Assembly (NCBI RefSeq): GCF_008369325.1
Contig: NZ_VOBI01000025.1
Location: 1 to 64,000 of the forward strand
Origin: Pseudomonas sp. ANT_H12B
GTDB taxonomy: Bacteria > Pseudomonadota > Gammaproteobacteria > Pseudomonadales > Pseudomonadaceae
Direction of reading: 5' to 3'
DNA length: 64,000 bases
Part shown: piece after piece, positions 39,820 to 48,693 of the stretch
How the letters are laid out: the number at the start of each line of letters is the position of its first letter
How positions within the stretch are numbered: the stretch's first letter is position 1
The notes under the pieces: model-generated
Seen by the model: the letters and a program-made list of their open reading frames with translations, nothing else
What the model was told of the DNA's origin: nothing
Database searches by the model: none
Translations under genes and position numbers: made by a program

Positions 39820-41217
39820 ATGCACGATCCCCACAGCGAACGCATGAGTGGCAGTGAGACCCGCGCAGCAAGCGGTCTGGCCCTGGTGTTCGCCTTCCGT
39901 ATGCTTGGCATGTTCATGGTGTTGCCGGTATTGGCGACCTATGGGATGGATCTGGCAGGAGCGACCCCGGCCCTTATCGGGTTGGCGATTGGCGCTTACG
40001 GCCTGACTCAGGCGATCTTTCAAATTCCTTTCGGCTTTATTTCCGATCGCATCGGCCGTCGTCCGGTGATTTACCTGGGGTTGATTATTTTCGCCCTCGG
40101 TAGCGTGCTGGCGGCCAATGCCGATTCGATCTGGGGCGTGATCGCCGGACGAATCCTGCAAGGCGCCGGGGCGATTTCCGCGGCGGTGATGGCGTTGCTG
40201 TCAGACCTGACCCGTGAACAGCATCGGACCAAAGCCATGGCCATGATCGGCATGACGATTGGTCTGTCGTTCGCTGTCGCCATGGTTGTAGGACCGTTGG
40301 TGACGCGCGCCTTCGGCCTGTCGGGGTTGTTCTTCGCCACGGGTGGCATGGCGTTGTTCGGCATCGTGATCGTGATGTTCATGGTGCCTCGCTCGACCGG
40401 GCCGTTGCAGCACCGCGAATCCGGTGTTGCGCGCCAGGCGCTGATACCGACGCTCAAGCATCCGGACCTGCTGCGCCTGGACTTCGGTATTTTTGTGTTG
40501 CACGCGATGTTGATGTCGAGCTTCGTTGCATTGCCGCTGGCCCTGGTCGAAAAGGCCGGGCTGCCCAAAGAGCAGCACTGGTGGGTGTACCTGACCGCGC
40601 TGCTGATTTCCTTCTTCGCCATGATCCCGTTCATTATCTACGGCGAGAAGAAACGCAAAATGAAACGAGTTTTACTCGGTGCCGTCGCGACGCTGATGCT
40701 CACTGAGCTATTCTTCTGGCAGTTCGGCGATAGCTTGCGGGCTCTGGTGATCGGGACAGTGGTGTTCTTTACCGCGTTCAACTTGCTGGAAGCTTCGTTG
40801 CCATCGCTGATCAGCAAGGTTTCACCGGCAGGCGGCAAGGGCACGGCGATGGGGGTTTATTCCACCAGCCAGTTCCTCGGTTCGGCACTGGGCGGGATAC
40901 TCGGCGGCTGGTTGTTCCAGCATGGCGGCTTATCGGTTGTGTTCCTTGGATGCGCCGGTCTGGCTGCCCTCTGGCTGGTCTTTGCTGTTACCATGCGCGA
41001 ACCTCCCTACGTGACGAGCCTGCGCTTGCCGTTGTCGCCCGAGGCGATCCGCGAAGCGGGTCTGGTCGAGCGCCTGATGGCCGTCGTAGGGGTAACAGAT
41101 GCAGTGATCGTCGAGGATGAAGCGGCGATTTACATCAAATTGGACACCGAACTATTGGATCGCACCACCCTTGAACGCCTGGTGAACAACCCGGCCGGGG
41201 CAGCGTGCGTAGCCTAG
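39820..41217 (+). CDS. MFS transporter, YajR-like
   Basis: This 465-aa inner-membrane protein has twelve hydrophobic segments within about residues 19-385 and the MFS motif A GFISDRIGRRPVIY near 69-82. The last 75 residues (from LRLPLSPEAIREAG; VGVTDAVIVEDEAAIYIKLD) look like the small ferredoxin-like domain fused to YajR-type transporters. The substrate is unknown. The gene sits between uvrA (divergent) and ssb (9 bp downstream), an order kept in Pseudomonas, so it is likely cotranscribed with ssb. Confidence 0.88.
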   Translation: MHDPHSERMSGSETRAASGLALVFAFRMLGMFMVLPVLATYGMDLAGATPALIGLAIGAYGLTQAIFQIPFGFISDRIGRRPVIYLGLIIFALGSVLAANADSIWGVIAGRILQGAGAISAAVMALLSDLTREQHRTKAMAMIGMTIGLSFAVAMVVGPLVTRAFGLSGLFFATGGMALFGIVIVMFMVPRSTGPLQHRESGVARQALIPTLKHPDLLRLDFGIFVLHAMLMSSFVALPLALVEKAGLPKEQHWWVYLTALLISFFAMIPFIIYGEKKRKMKRVLLGAVATLMLTELFFWQFGDSLRALVIGTVVFFTAFNLLEASLPSLISKVSPAGGKGTAMGVYSTSQFLGSALGGILGGWLFQHGGLSVVFLGCAGLAALWLVFAVTMREPPYVTSLRLPLSPEAIREAGLVERLMAVVGVTDAVIVEDEAAIYIKLDTELLDRTTLERLVNNPAGAACVA

Positions 41218-41226
41218 GAGAACGTT

Positions 41227-41757
41227 ATGGCCCGTGGGGTTAACAAAGTCATATTGGTCGGCACTTGCGGCCAGGATCCCGAAGTTCGCTACTTGCCTAA
41301 CGGTAACGCCGTGACCAACCTGAGTCTGGCGACCAGCGAACAGTGGACCGACAAGCAAACCGGTCAGAAGGTCGAGAAGACCGAATGGCACCGTGTGTCG
41401 ATGTTCGGCAAGGTTGCCGAAATCGCCGGCGAGTACCTGCGTAAAGGTTCGCAGGTCTACATCGAAGGCAAGCTGCAAACCCGCGAGTGGGAAAAAGACG
41501 GTATCAAGCGTTACACCACCGAAATCGTGGTCGATATGCAAGGCACCATGCAGCTGCTGGGCGGCCGTCCGCAGCAGGGCGACCAACAAGGCGGGGGCAA
41601 TAACTACCAGCAGTCCGCCCCGGCCCCACGCCAACAGGCTCCGCGTCCGCAGCAGTCGTCGGCACCGCAACAGTCGCGTCAGGCTCCGGCTCCACAGCAG
41701 GCCGCTCCACAGCCGGCTCCGGATTTCGACAGCTTCGATGACGATATCCCGTTCTAA
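41227..41757 (+). CDS. ssb: Single-stranded DNA-binding protein
   Basis: This 176-aa tetrameric SSB has an OB fold at residues 1-110 (ARGVNKVILVGTCGQDPEVR; TEWHRVSMFGKVAEIAGEYL), a long Gln/Pro-rich linker (about 118-163) and the acidic tip DDDIPF that recruits repair partners. It shares a neighbourhood with uvrA, as in enterics, where both answer to LexA. Confidence 0.97.
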   Translation: MARGVNKVILVGTCGQDPEVRYLPNGNAVTNLSLATSEQWTDKQTGQKVEKTEWHRVSMFGKVAEIAGEYLRKGSQVYIEGKLQTREWEKDGIKRYTTEIVVDMQGTMQLLGGRPQQGDQQGGGNNYQQSAPAPRQQAPRPQQSSAPQQSRQAPAPQQAAPQPAPDFDSFDDDIPF

Positions 41758-41780
41758 AAAGCAGCTATCCAGTCAGTAAC

Positions 41781-41812
41781 AAAAAAGCGAAGCCATCTGG
41801 CTTCGCTTTTTT
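41781..41812. terminator. Bidirectional terminator after ssb
   Basis: A perfect 14-bp stem AAAAAAGCGAAGCC and complement with loop ATCT. It serves ssb on the + strand and the OsmC-YcaO gene on the - strand. Confidence 0.93.
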
Positions 41813-41822
41813 GTTGGCGCCG

Positions 41823-44027
41823 TTAACTGGATAACGTCGTCACGTTGGCTCGCGCGGTGTGCAGTTTTTTGTAGCTGTCGATCAATCGCAGGTGCCTGTC
41901 GAGCCCCTCCAGTTTCATGCTGGTCGGCGTCAAACCATGAAAGCGCACACTGCCGGCCACCGAGCCGATCACTGCATCCATCCGCTCGTTACCAAACATC
42001 CGACGGAAATTAGCCTCGTAGTCTTCCAGCTCCAGGTCTTCGTCCAGCTTCATCTCCAGCACCGCGTTGACGGCTTGGTAGAACAAGCCGCGCTCAACCG
42101 TGTTGTCGTTGTACTGCAGGAACATCTCCACCGCCTCTTTCGCCTCTTCAAATTGCTGCAAGGCGAGATAAATCAGCAGCTTCAACTCCAGGATCGTCAG
42201 CTGGCCCCACGCCGTATTGTCGTCAAATTCGATGCCGATCAGGGAGGTGATATCGGTGTAGTCGTCCAGCTCACTTTCCACCAGACGCTCAACCAGCGCG
42301 CGCAGTTCGTCTTCGTCCAGGCGATGCAGGTTGAGGATATCGGCGCGGAAGAACAGCGCTTTGTTGGTGTTATCCCAGATCAGATCGTCCGCAGGATAGA
42401 TTTCCGAATAGTCCGGTACGAGGATGCGGCACGCCTTGGCGCCGATATGCTCATAGACCGCCATGTACACTTCCTTGCCCATGCCTTCGAGAATGCTGAA
42501 CAAGGTTGTGGCTTCCTCGGCATTGGAGTTTTCACCCTGGCCTGAGAAGTCCCACTCCACGAATTCGTAATCGGACTTGGAGCTGAAGAAACGCCACGAC
42601 ACCACGCCGCTGGAATCGATAAAGTGCTCGACGAAGTTATTCGGCTCGGTCACCGCATGGCCTTCAAACGTCGGCTGGGGCAGGTCGTTGAGGCCTTCGA
42701 AGCTGCGGCCCTGCAACAATTCGGTCAGGCTGCGTTCCAGCGCTACTTCCAGGCTCGGGTGCGCGCCGAATGAGGCGAACACACCGCCGGTACGCGGGTT
42801 CATCAACGTGACGCACATCACCGGGAATTCACCTCCCAGGGATGCATCCTTCACCAACACAGGGAATCCCTGCTCTTCCAGCGCCTGAATACCGGCCAGT
42901 ATGGCGGGGTACTTCGCCAGCACGCTGGCCGGTACATCCGGGAGTGCGAATTCGCCTTCGATGATTTCGCGCTTTACCGCGCGCTCGAAGATCTCCGACA
43001 GGCACTGCACCTGGGCTTCGGCCAGTGTGTTACCGGCACTCATGCCGTTGCTCAGGAAAAGGTTTTCAATCAGGTTGGACGGGAAGTACACCACCTCGCC
43101 GTCCGACTGGCGCACGTACGGCAACGAGCAGATGCCGCGCTCTTCATTGCCCGAGTTGGTGTCGATCAGGTGGGAACCACGCAGCTCGCCGTCGCGGTTG
43201 TAAATCTTCAGGCAGTACTCGTCGAGAATCTCAGTCGGCAGCTCATCTTTACGACCAGGCTTGAACCAGCGCTCGTTCGGGTAATGCACAAACTCAGCGT
43301 TGGCGATGTCTTCGCCCCAGAACTGGTCGTTGTAGAAGAAGTTGCAGTTGAGTCGCTCGATAAACTCGCCCAACGCCGACGCCAACGCGCCTTCCTTGGT
43401 CGCACCCTTGCCGTTGGTAAAGCACATCGGTGAGTGCGCGTCGCGGATATGCAGCGACCACACGTTAGGCACGATATTGCGCCACGAAGCGATTTCAATC
43501 TTCATGCCCAGGTCCGCCAGAATGGCCGACATATTGGCGATGGTTTGCTCCAGCGGCAGATCCTTGCCCGCGATATAGGTGTGCGCCTCTGAATTAGAAG
43601 CAGGCATCAGCAACGCCTGGGCATCGGCGTCGAGGTTCTCCACTTCTTCGATCACAAACTCAGGCCCGGCTTGCACCACTTTTTTCACGGTGCAACGGTC
43701 GATGGAACGCAGGATGCCCTGGCGGTCCTTATCGGAGATGTCCGCCGGTAGCTCGACCTGGATCTTGAAAATCTGGTTGTAACGGTTTTCCGGGTCAACA
43801 ATATTGTTCTGCGACAGGCGGATGTTATCGGTGGGAATGCTGCGAGTGTCGCAGTACAACTTCACGAAATAAGCCGCGCACAACGCCGATGAAGCCAGAA
43901 AGTAATCGAACGGACCCGGTGCGGAGCCATCGCCCTTGTAGCGGATAGGTTGATCGGCCACCACCGTGAAGTCGTCGAACTTGGCTTCAAGTCGAAGGTT
44001 GTCGAGAAAGTTGACCTTGATTTCCAT
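41823..44027 (-). CDS. OsmC-YcaO fusion protein
   Basis: This 734-aa cytosolic protein has two joined parts. Residues 1-140 are an OsmC-like domain, with C50 in SSALCAAYFVKLYC and C112 in RCTVKKV matching the peroxidatic and resolving cysteines of thiol peroxidases. Residues of about 165-560 are a YcaO domain: the ATP-binding helix ATKEGALASALGEFIERL (209-226, E212, E221, E224) and NTLAEAQVQCLSEIFERAVK are clear. The C-terminal part (560-734) is helical. YcaO enzymes activate amide bonds with ATP; E. coli YcaO, the closest type, assists RimO modification of S12. It follows yjfC after 156 bp on the same strand and may belong to that operon. Confidence 0.9.
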   Translation of the reverse strand: MEIKVNFLDNLRLEAKFDDFTVVADQPIRYKGDGSAPGPFDYFLASSALCAAYFVKLYCDTRSIPTDNIRLSQNNIVDPENRYNQIFKIQVELPADISDKDRQGILRSIDRCTVKKVVQAGPEFVIEEVENLDADAQALLMPASNSEAHTYIAGKDLPLEQTIANMSAILADLGMKIEIASWRNIVPNVWSLHIRDAHSPMCFTNGKGATKEGALASALGEFIERLNCNFFYNDQFWGEDIANAEFVHYPNERWFKPGRKDELPTEILDEYCLKIYNRDGELRGSHLIDTNSGNEERGICSLPYVRQSDGEVVYFPSNLIENLFLSNGMSAGNTLAEAQVQCLSEIFERAVKREIIEGEFALPDVPASVLAKYPAILAGIQALEEQGFPVLVKDASLGGEFPVMCVTLMNPRTGGVFASFGAHPSLEVALERSLTELLQGRSFEGLNDLPQPTFEGHAVTEPNNFVEHFIDSSGVVSWRFFSSKSDYEFVEWDFSGQGENSNAEEATTLFSILEGMGKEVYMAVYEHIGAKACRILVPDYSEIYPADDLIWDNTNKALFFRADILNLHRLDEDELRALVERLVESELDDYTDITSLIGIEFDDNTAWGQLTILELKLLIYLALQQFEEAKEAVEMFLQYNDNTVERGLFYQAVNAVLEMKLDEDLELEDYEANFRRMFGNERMDAVIGSVAGSVRFHGLTPTSMKLEGLDRHLRLIDSYKKLHTARANVTTLSS

Positions 44028-44183
44028 GGGGGATTACCAGAATAGCGGCAGACGAATTGGCCGCCATTATCCGGCTTTTCAGCGGTAAGTCTTGTGGTTG
44101 TCTGGTCCCGAGACAGGTTTGCACCTGTTTCACCCCTAACGCCCGATGCACGGCACCGGGCCTTTTCATGGGCGATGAGTTTT

Positions 44184-45341
44184 TCAGTCGAGTATCAGGT
44201 GCGGCAAGAAACGGCTCGAATCCTTGGTGATCAAACTGTTGTCTTCCCGCACGCCGATACCGGCTGCCTGGTCGCCGATCACCCAGGAGCCAACCAGCGT
44301 AAAGCTGTCGCCAAATTGCGGCAGCGGCGCAAACTCCTGAAGGATGAATGGCGCGTCGGTGTAGGGCCCGTCCTCTTTCACGATCAGACCTTCGGCGGTT
44401 TGCAGCTCGATATTGGCGCCTTCGCGCGAGAAGAACGGCTTGCGCACCCAGCCCTTGGGCACTGCTTTGCTCGGATCGGTATCCAGGTGAGCCGCGAGCA
44501 GGTTCGGGTGACCTTTATTGAACTCCCACAGCAGCGGCAGGATGCCTTTGTTGGAAATGATGGATTTCCAGGCCGGCTCAAAAAACTGCGTATCACTCTG
44601 GGCAATCGCGGCACCAAAGGGCTCGTGGAAGATGAACTCCCAGGCATGCAGCTTGAACAGGTGAGGAATCCAGCGATCTTCGAGGTCGACGAAACGTCCT
44701 TCACTGGTGAGGCCAATGTCCTCGATATCGATATGCCGTGATTCTATTCCGACCTTTTCCGCGATCAGGCGAAGGTAGTCGGTGGTGCCCTTGTCTTCGA
44801 CCGAGTTTTTCATCGAGGCGAAATAAAAGGGCTGTTTGAGCTGAAGTTGAGCCAAGGCTTGATGCAGTTTGGTGTCGATGCTGTTGAACTGATCTGCGTG
44901 CTTGGGCAGCAAGCCGCGTTCGATGCATTGTTCCAGCCAGCCCCACTGAAACGCCGCAGCTTCGTACAGGCTGGTCGGCGTGTCGTAGTTGAGTTCCAGC
45001 AACTTGGCAGGCCCGGTGCCGTTGTAGGAGAAGTCCATGCGTCCGTACAAGTGCGGGTGGCCTTCGAGCCATGAAGTGCGAACCATGTCGAAGAACGGCG
45101 GGGGAATGCTCAGGCGCTCCAGCATTTGCTCGCTCTGAACCACCCGACTGACCAAGTCCATGCACATCTCATGAATCTCGGTGGTCGGGTCTTCGAGATC
45201 GTTTTCGATCTGTTTGAGCGTGAACTGGTAATACGCGCTCTCGTCCCAGTAGGGCTCATCGTCGATGGTGTGGAACAAAAAGCCGAGACTGTCGGCGGTT
45301 TGTTTCCAGTCATGACGTTCTGCGCAGTGAATTTTCTTCAT
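44184..45341 (-). CDS. yjfC: YjfC/YgiC: ATP-grasp, glutathionylspermidine-synthase-like
   Basis: This 385-aa protein matches the synthetase half of glutathionylspermidine synthase (pre-ATP-grasp plus ATP-grasp): GRMDFSYNGTGPAKLLELNY (about 100-119), a central KGILPLLWEFNKGHPNLLAA and a C-terminal KEDGPYTDAPFILQEFAPLP. These enzymes join an amine to a peptide carboxylate; the YgiC/YjfC branch does not make glutathionylspermidine in tests I recall, so the substrate is open. It lies 12 bp after the DUF1190 lipoprotein gene, the same pairing as E. coli ygiB-ygiC and yjfM-yjfC. Confidence 0.88.
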   Translation of the reverse strand: MKKIHCAERHDWKQTADSLGFLFHTIDDEPYWDESAYYQFTLKQIENDLEDPTTEIHEMCMDLVSRVVQSEQMLERLSIPPPFFDMVRTSWLEGHPHLYGRMDFSYNGTGPAKLLELNYDTPTSLYEAAAFQWGWLEQCIERGLLPKHADQFNSIDTKLHQALAQLQLKQPFYFASMKNSVEDKGTTDYLRLIAEKVGIESRHIDIEDIGLTSEGRFVDLEDRWIPHLFKLHAWEFIFHEPFGAAIAQSDTQFFEPAWKSIISNKGILPLLWEFNKGHPNLLAAHLDTDPSKAVPKGWVRKPFFSREGANIELQTAEGLIVKEDGPYTDAPFILQEFAPLPQFGDSFTLVGSWVIGDQAAGIGVREDNSLITKDSSRFLPHLILD

Positions 45342-45353
45342 GGCCTTGTTTCC

Positions 45354-46064
45354 TTAACTGCTCGACCCGCCGCCCCAGCCGCTGCGTGCGCTGGCCTTGC
45401 TGCCGAAGCCGCCTCGGGAGGTGGACGAGGCAACGGAAACCGGCTTGCTGGCGGAACGGATTGAGTCGGAGTAGTTGCTGCTGCCGTATCGCGCCTGATT
45501 GGATTTGGTAAAGGTTGAGCCCTTGGAAATCCGCTGGCCGAGCGTTGAGGATGAGTAGCTGCCGCGATCATCGCGATAGCGATACACCGGCTCGGAGTGG
45601 TAGCTATTGCGGTTACTGCTCAGCATGTTGCCGATCAGCAGGCCGGTCAGCAGGCTGCCGGTGGAGAAGCCCGAGCCCCCCGTGTTCGCTTCCGAGGCTG
45701 GTAATTGAGCCTTGGCGGCGTCGACCTGGGATTGCGTGACCTGGCCATCGGCGGTCAGTTCGAACCCGCCCAGCTTGGGGATGAACTTGCCGGCGGAATC
45801 CTGCTGGCACCAGTCGGCGACAAAGTCGGCGTCGCAATCGGCCTGGTTGTCATACACCGGCGCAATGCGGCGATGCTCGGTCATGGCCGTCATGTAGGCG
45901 TCCGAGCAGACGTCCACCGGTAGTTTTTCATCGGCGCATTGCTGAACGGACTGGAAGTTGTACTTCTTTTGTACCGCGTAGGTTTTTTCCGTCGGCCCAC
46001 AGCCTGATATCGCCATGGCGACCGACGCTGCCAGAGACAGCTGAACGTACTTGCTTCGTTTCAT
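45354..46064 (-). CDS. yjfM: YjfM/YgiB: DUF1190 lipoprotein
   Basis: This 236-aa protein has a lipoprotein signal peptide: KRSKY, a hydrophobic core and the lipobox ISGC with C22 as the lipidated residue. Position +2 is Gly, so the outer membrane is the likely destination. The middle part has paired cysteines (QCADEKLPVDVCSDAY; ADCDADFVADWC). The last 90 residues are rich in Ser, Arg and Gly, ending GGGSSS. I start at ATG 46064, behind GGAGCTCCTG, not at the in-frame codon 18 bases upstream. Function unknown. Confidence 0.87.
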   Translation of the reverse strand: MKRSKYVQLSLAASVAMAISGCGPTEKTYAVQKKYNFQSVQQCADEKLPVDVCSDAYMTAMTEHRRIAPVYDNQADCDADFVADWCQQDSAGKFIPKLGGFELTADGQVTQSQVDAAKAQLPASEANTGGSGFSTGSLLTGLLIGNMLSSNRNSYHSEPVYRYRDDRGSYSSSTLGQRISKGSTFTKSNQARYGSSNYSDSIRSASKPVSVASSTSRGGFGSKASARSGWGGGSSS

Positions 46065-46082
46065 CAGGAGCTCCGTGCGCAA

Positions 46083-46511
46083 TCAGTTCTGGGAAGGGGT
46101 CATGCACGCGGCGTTCAACATGCCGACGCTGATGGCCACTGCCGCGACATAGATACCTGCCGCGATCTCACCTTTTTTGATGCGCTCTGAAGCGCCTTTG
46201 AGTACGAGACTGGTCATCAGAAACGCCAGCAATTGGACGAAAGCGGCAATCACTGCCCAGACGACGAAGTCGACGATGTTGATCGAGTAGGCAATGACGT
46301 TGCTGGCCGGAATGGCGAAACCGATGATGGCACCCCCCAGGGCAATCGCAGCCGCAACGTTACCGGCACGGATCAGTTCGAACTCCTTGTGCGGGGTGAT
46401 GCGGGTGTAGATGAACTGGAAGAGTGCGAACAACACGGCGGCGCCGAGGATGTACGAAACAAAACCGAGTACGGCGGCTTTGTTCAGGGAGATGGAGAGT
46501 GCTTCGAGCAT
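46083..46511 (-). CDS. yjfL: YjfL: DUF350 membrane protein
   Basis: This 142-aa inner-membrane protein has four hydrophobic segments (about 10-37, 48-72, 76-103 and 115-138). It contains the DUF350 pattern FELIRAGNVAAAIALGGAIIGFA, with the conserved charged/Asn residues before helix 2. The start is ATG 46511 (MLEALSISLNKA); the 82 upstream in-frame residues overlap yjfK and are not real. Members accompany PspA-type proteins and ATP-grasp enzymes. Confidence 0.87.
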   Translation of the reverse strand: MLEALSISLNKAAVLGFVSYILGAAVLFALFQFIYTRITPHKEFELIRAGNVAAAIALGGAIIGFAIPASNVIAYSINIVDFVVWAVIAAFVQLLAFLMTSLVLKGASERIKKGEIAAGIYVAAVAISVGMLNAACMTPSQN

Positions 46512-46525
46512 GGACTTCTTCCTTG

Positions 46526-47200
46526 TTAAAACGTGTTCAGGTCGGTTGTGTACAGCGAGATTCCCAGCGACGTACTCAAACTGATGGTGCCTTCGGCGTC
46601 TTCTTCGACGGAAAACAGCAGGAACTCCCGGCGATCGGTCAGGCCTGTTTCGCGGGCGTACAGCATCGAACGGTGCTCGATGTTGTAGGACTGATCCGGA
46701 TTTTTCAGGTGTTCGCTCAGCGCCACCAATTCCGTCTGGCCGTTCTCGGTCCCCCATTCGCGGGTGTATTCGACGCCGTTGTGGGTGTAGGTCGGCAGCC
46801 CGATCAGGCTTTGCGGACCGGCCAGCCGACGCAGTTCGGCTTCACTGCTGATGGGGATGTAACTGAGGTAGTTGAACAGGATCACCGACTCGATCTGCCC
46901 GGCGATGTCACCGGTGGTGTGCACCTGCAACCAGTGGTCTTCATCGTTCATGTAATAGCGCGACAGCCAGGTCGACTGCCCGAGATCAATGGTGCCATTG
47001 CTCCAGATCTGCTGGGAACCCGGTATGGCCACCGTGGTTTTTCCGTCGAGCAACAATCTCAGGGTCGAGTCGAACATCACGCCCTTGCCCAGCCCCAGGC
47101 CTAGCGGACCGGTGGCTGGCGGGGTTTCGTTGGCTGTCCATTTCGAATCTGTATTCGCGTTCGGGGCCTCAAGCCCCATCAACTGTTTTAACCATCCCAT
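46526..47200 (-). CDS. yjfK: YjfK: DUF2491 protein
   Basis: This 224-aa soluble protein has no signal peptide or membrane segment. It starts MGWLKQLMGLEAPNA, and the conserved body includes WLQVHTTGDIAGQIESVILF and TREWGTENGQTELVALSE. The family (DUF2491, YjfK in E. coli) has no known activity. It lies between the rhomboid gene and yjfL with 51- and 14-bp gaps. Confidence 0.85.
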   Translation of the reverse strand: MGWLKQLMGLEAPNANTDSKWTANETPPATGPLGLGLGKGVMFDSTLRLLLDGKTTVAIPGSQQIWSNGTIDLGQSTWLSRYYMNDEDHWLQVHTTGDIAGQIESVILFNYLSYIPISSEAELRRLAGPQSLIGLPTYTHNGVEYTREWGTENGQTELVALSEHLKNPDQSYNIEHRSMLYARETGLTDRREFLLFSVEEDAEGTISLSTSLGISLYTTDLNTF

Positions 47201-47251
47201 TGAAGACTTCCTTGAGGCGAGTAGAGGCGAGGTAGACGCGTTCGAGTGCGG

Positions 47252-47815
47252 TTATCGGGCGGCATTTAACCTGCTGCGCGGCACGGATAAAAGTACCTTG
47301 GCGGCAATAAACCCGGCGAACGCACCAAAGATATGCCCTTCGAAGGAAACGCCCCGGCGAGGCAGGAAACCAAAAATCAAACCACCATAAAGCAGGACGA
47401 CGACGCTGGCGATGATCAGGTTGCCCCAGCTTCTCTGGAACCAGGCGCGCGACAGGATGTACGCCCACAGCCCGAATATCCAGCCGCTGGCACCGACGTG
47501 TACGCCAGCAAAACCGAACAGCCAGACCAGCAAGCCGCCTAGCAGAATAATGATGGCGCTGACGGCCAGGAACCGCTTGAGCCCATCGATAATGACCAGC
47601 GTGCCGAGGATCAAAAAGGCAATCAGATTGGCGCTCAGGTGCGCAAAAGAGGCGTGCAAGAAAGGCGAGGTGATGATGCCGGTCAGGCCGTGCACTGTTC
47701 TTGGCACGAGGCCGAAGGTAATGAGGCTGTAGCCGGTCGCAACATTGAGCAGTTGCAGCGCGACCATGAAGAGGGCCAGGCCTGCGATTGTTTTGAAACC
47801 CTTCAGGGCATCCAT
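47252..47815 (-). CDS. Rhomboid intramembrane serine protease
   Basis: This 187-aa protein has six hydrophobic segments. The catalytic serine is S110 in GASG (108-111), the histidine H161 in EGHIFGAFAGF, and the oxyanion H59xxxN63 lies in HLSAN, so it is predicted active. Rhomboids cut membrane-embedded substrates and release signalling or surface proteins. It lies inside a yjf-type operon that in E. coli lacks this gene. Between it and yjfJ lies a REP pair (47854-47944). Confidence 0.88.
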   Translation of the reverse strand: MDALKGFKTIAGLALFMVALQLLNVATGYSLITFGLVPRTVHGLTGIITSPFLHASFAHLSANLIAFLILGTLVIIDGLKRFLAVSAIIILLGGLLVWLFGFAGVHVGASGWIFGLWAYILSRAWFQRSWGNLIIASVVVLLYGGLIFGFLPRRGVSFEGHIFGAFAGFIAAKVLLSVPRSRLNAAR

Positions 47816-47853
47816 CTTGACCTCGAATCAACAAAAAACTGGTACGCAACCCA

Positions 47854-47944
47854 TGTGGGAGCGAGCCTGCTCGCGAAAGCGTTTTTGTCAGGCAACATCG
47901 ATGTCGACTGACACTCCCTCTTCGCGAGCAGGCTCGCTCCCACA
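47854..47944. repeat. REP doublet (inverted pair)
   Basis: Two perfect 24-bp inverted copies, 47854-47877 and 47921-47944, share the core TGTGGGAGCGAGCCTGCTCG and are separated by 43 bp. This is the REPIN form common in fluorescent pseudomonads, normally found between genes. In RNA it would form a long hairpin between yjfJ and the rhomboid gene. Confidence 0.9.
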
Positions 47945-47970
47945 GGTTATGCATCCAGCACCTGGGTCGA

Positions 47971-48669
47971 TTACTCGGCCGATTTTTGCTTCAGGCGTTC
48001 CAGAATCGCGTTGGCACTGCCCGTATCCGGGGTGATGCCGGCTTCGCGAAGCTTACGTTCCAGATCGGTGCCGGTCGACGCATCGGCCAGTTCGTCCTGG
48101 GCTTGCAGTTCAGCAGCACGTTGCTGCTGCTTGGCCTGCAGGCGGTTCAGCGTGCCGACGGCGGTTTCCAGCTTGCCGTTGGCGCCGCCACTGGCGATGG
48201 ACGCGCTGACCTGGGCTTTCTGCACGCTTTCGCGGGCCTTGGCCATGTCCACTTGCTGGCGCAGGCTTTTGATGCGGTTTTCGGCCTTGGTGATGTCTTT
48301 GCGCATGCTGTCAGCGTAACCGCCGAATTCGGTGGCCTGCTTTTGCTCGACATCCAGTTCATTGGTCAGGGTCGAAATGGCTTCGGCCACTTCCAAAGCC
48401 AGGTCTTCGCGGTTGGCCTGGATCGCGGCCATCGCCTTGGACTCCAGATCCTTGATCTTGGCGTTGTACTCGCTGACGCGATCCGCCGACAGTTTGTGTT
48501 TGGCCATGATGGTGACCAGCTCACGCTTGGCGTTGGCCAAGGCGCTGTCAGCATCGCGAATTTCCTGGTCGAGGATACGCAGGGCCTGTTGGTCGACGAT
48601 CGATTCGCCGACTTCGTTGGCACCGCCGCGCAGCGCGGTGAACAGTTTGCTCCAGATAGACTGAGTCAT
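47971..48669 (-). CDS. yjfJ: YjfJ: PspA/IM30-family protein
   Basis: This 232-aa protein is almost wholly helical and charged, with coiled-coil patterning through about residues 30-190 (LDQEIRDADSALANAKRELV; QQVDMAKARESVQKAQVSAS). The N-terminus IWSKLFTALRGGANE resembles the amphipathic membrane-binding helix of PspA. ESCRT-III-like PspA/Vipp1 proteins stabilise stressed membranes. It lies 24 bp after yjfI. Confidence 0.9.
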   Translation of the reverse strand: MTQSIWSKLFTALRGGANEVGESIVDQQALRILDQEIRDADSALANAKRELVTIMAKHKLSADRVSEYNAKIKDLESKAMAAIQANREDLALEVAEAISTLTNELDVEQKQATEFGGYADSMRKDITKAENRIKSLRQQVDMAKARESVQKAQVSASIASGGANGKLETAVGTLNRLQAKQQQRAAELQAQDELADASTGTDLERKLREAGITPDTGSANAILERLKQKSAE

Positions 48670-48693
48670 TGGATATTGCCTATTCCCGAATAA

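Noticed and set aside
44028..44183. A terminator between yjfC and the OsmC-YcaO gene
   Set aside because: Short inverted repeats (ACAGGT/ACCTGT and GCCCG/CGGGC) occur, but none is followed by a T run on the - strand, so a stop there is not supported.
46512..46757. An 82-residue N-terminal extension of the DUF350 protein
   Set aside because: It overlaps yjfK in another frame, is arginine-rich and precedes a normal DUF350 start (MLEALSISL).
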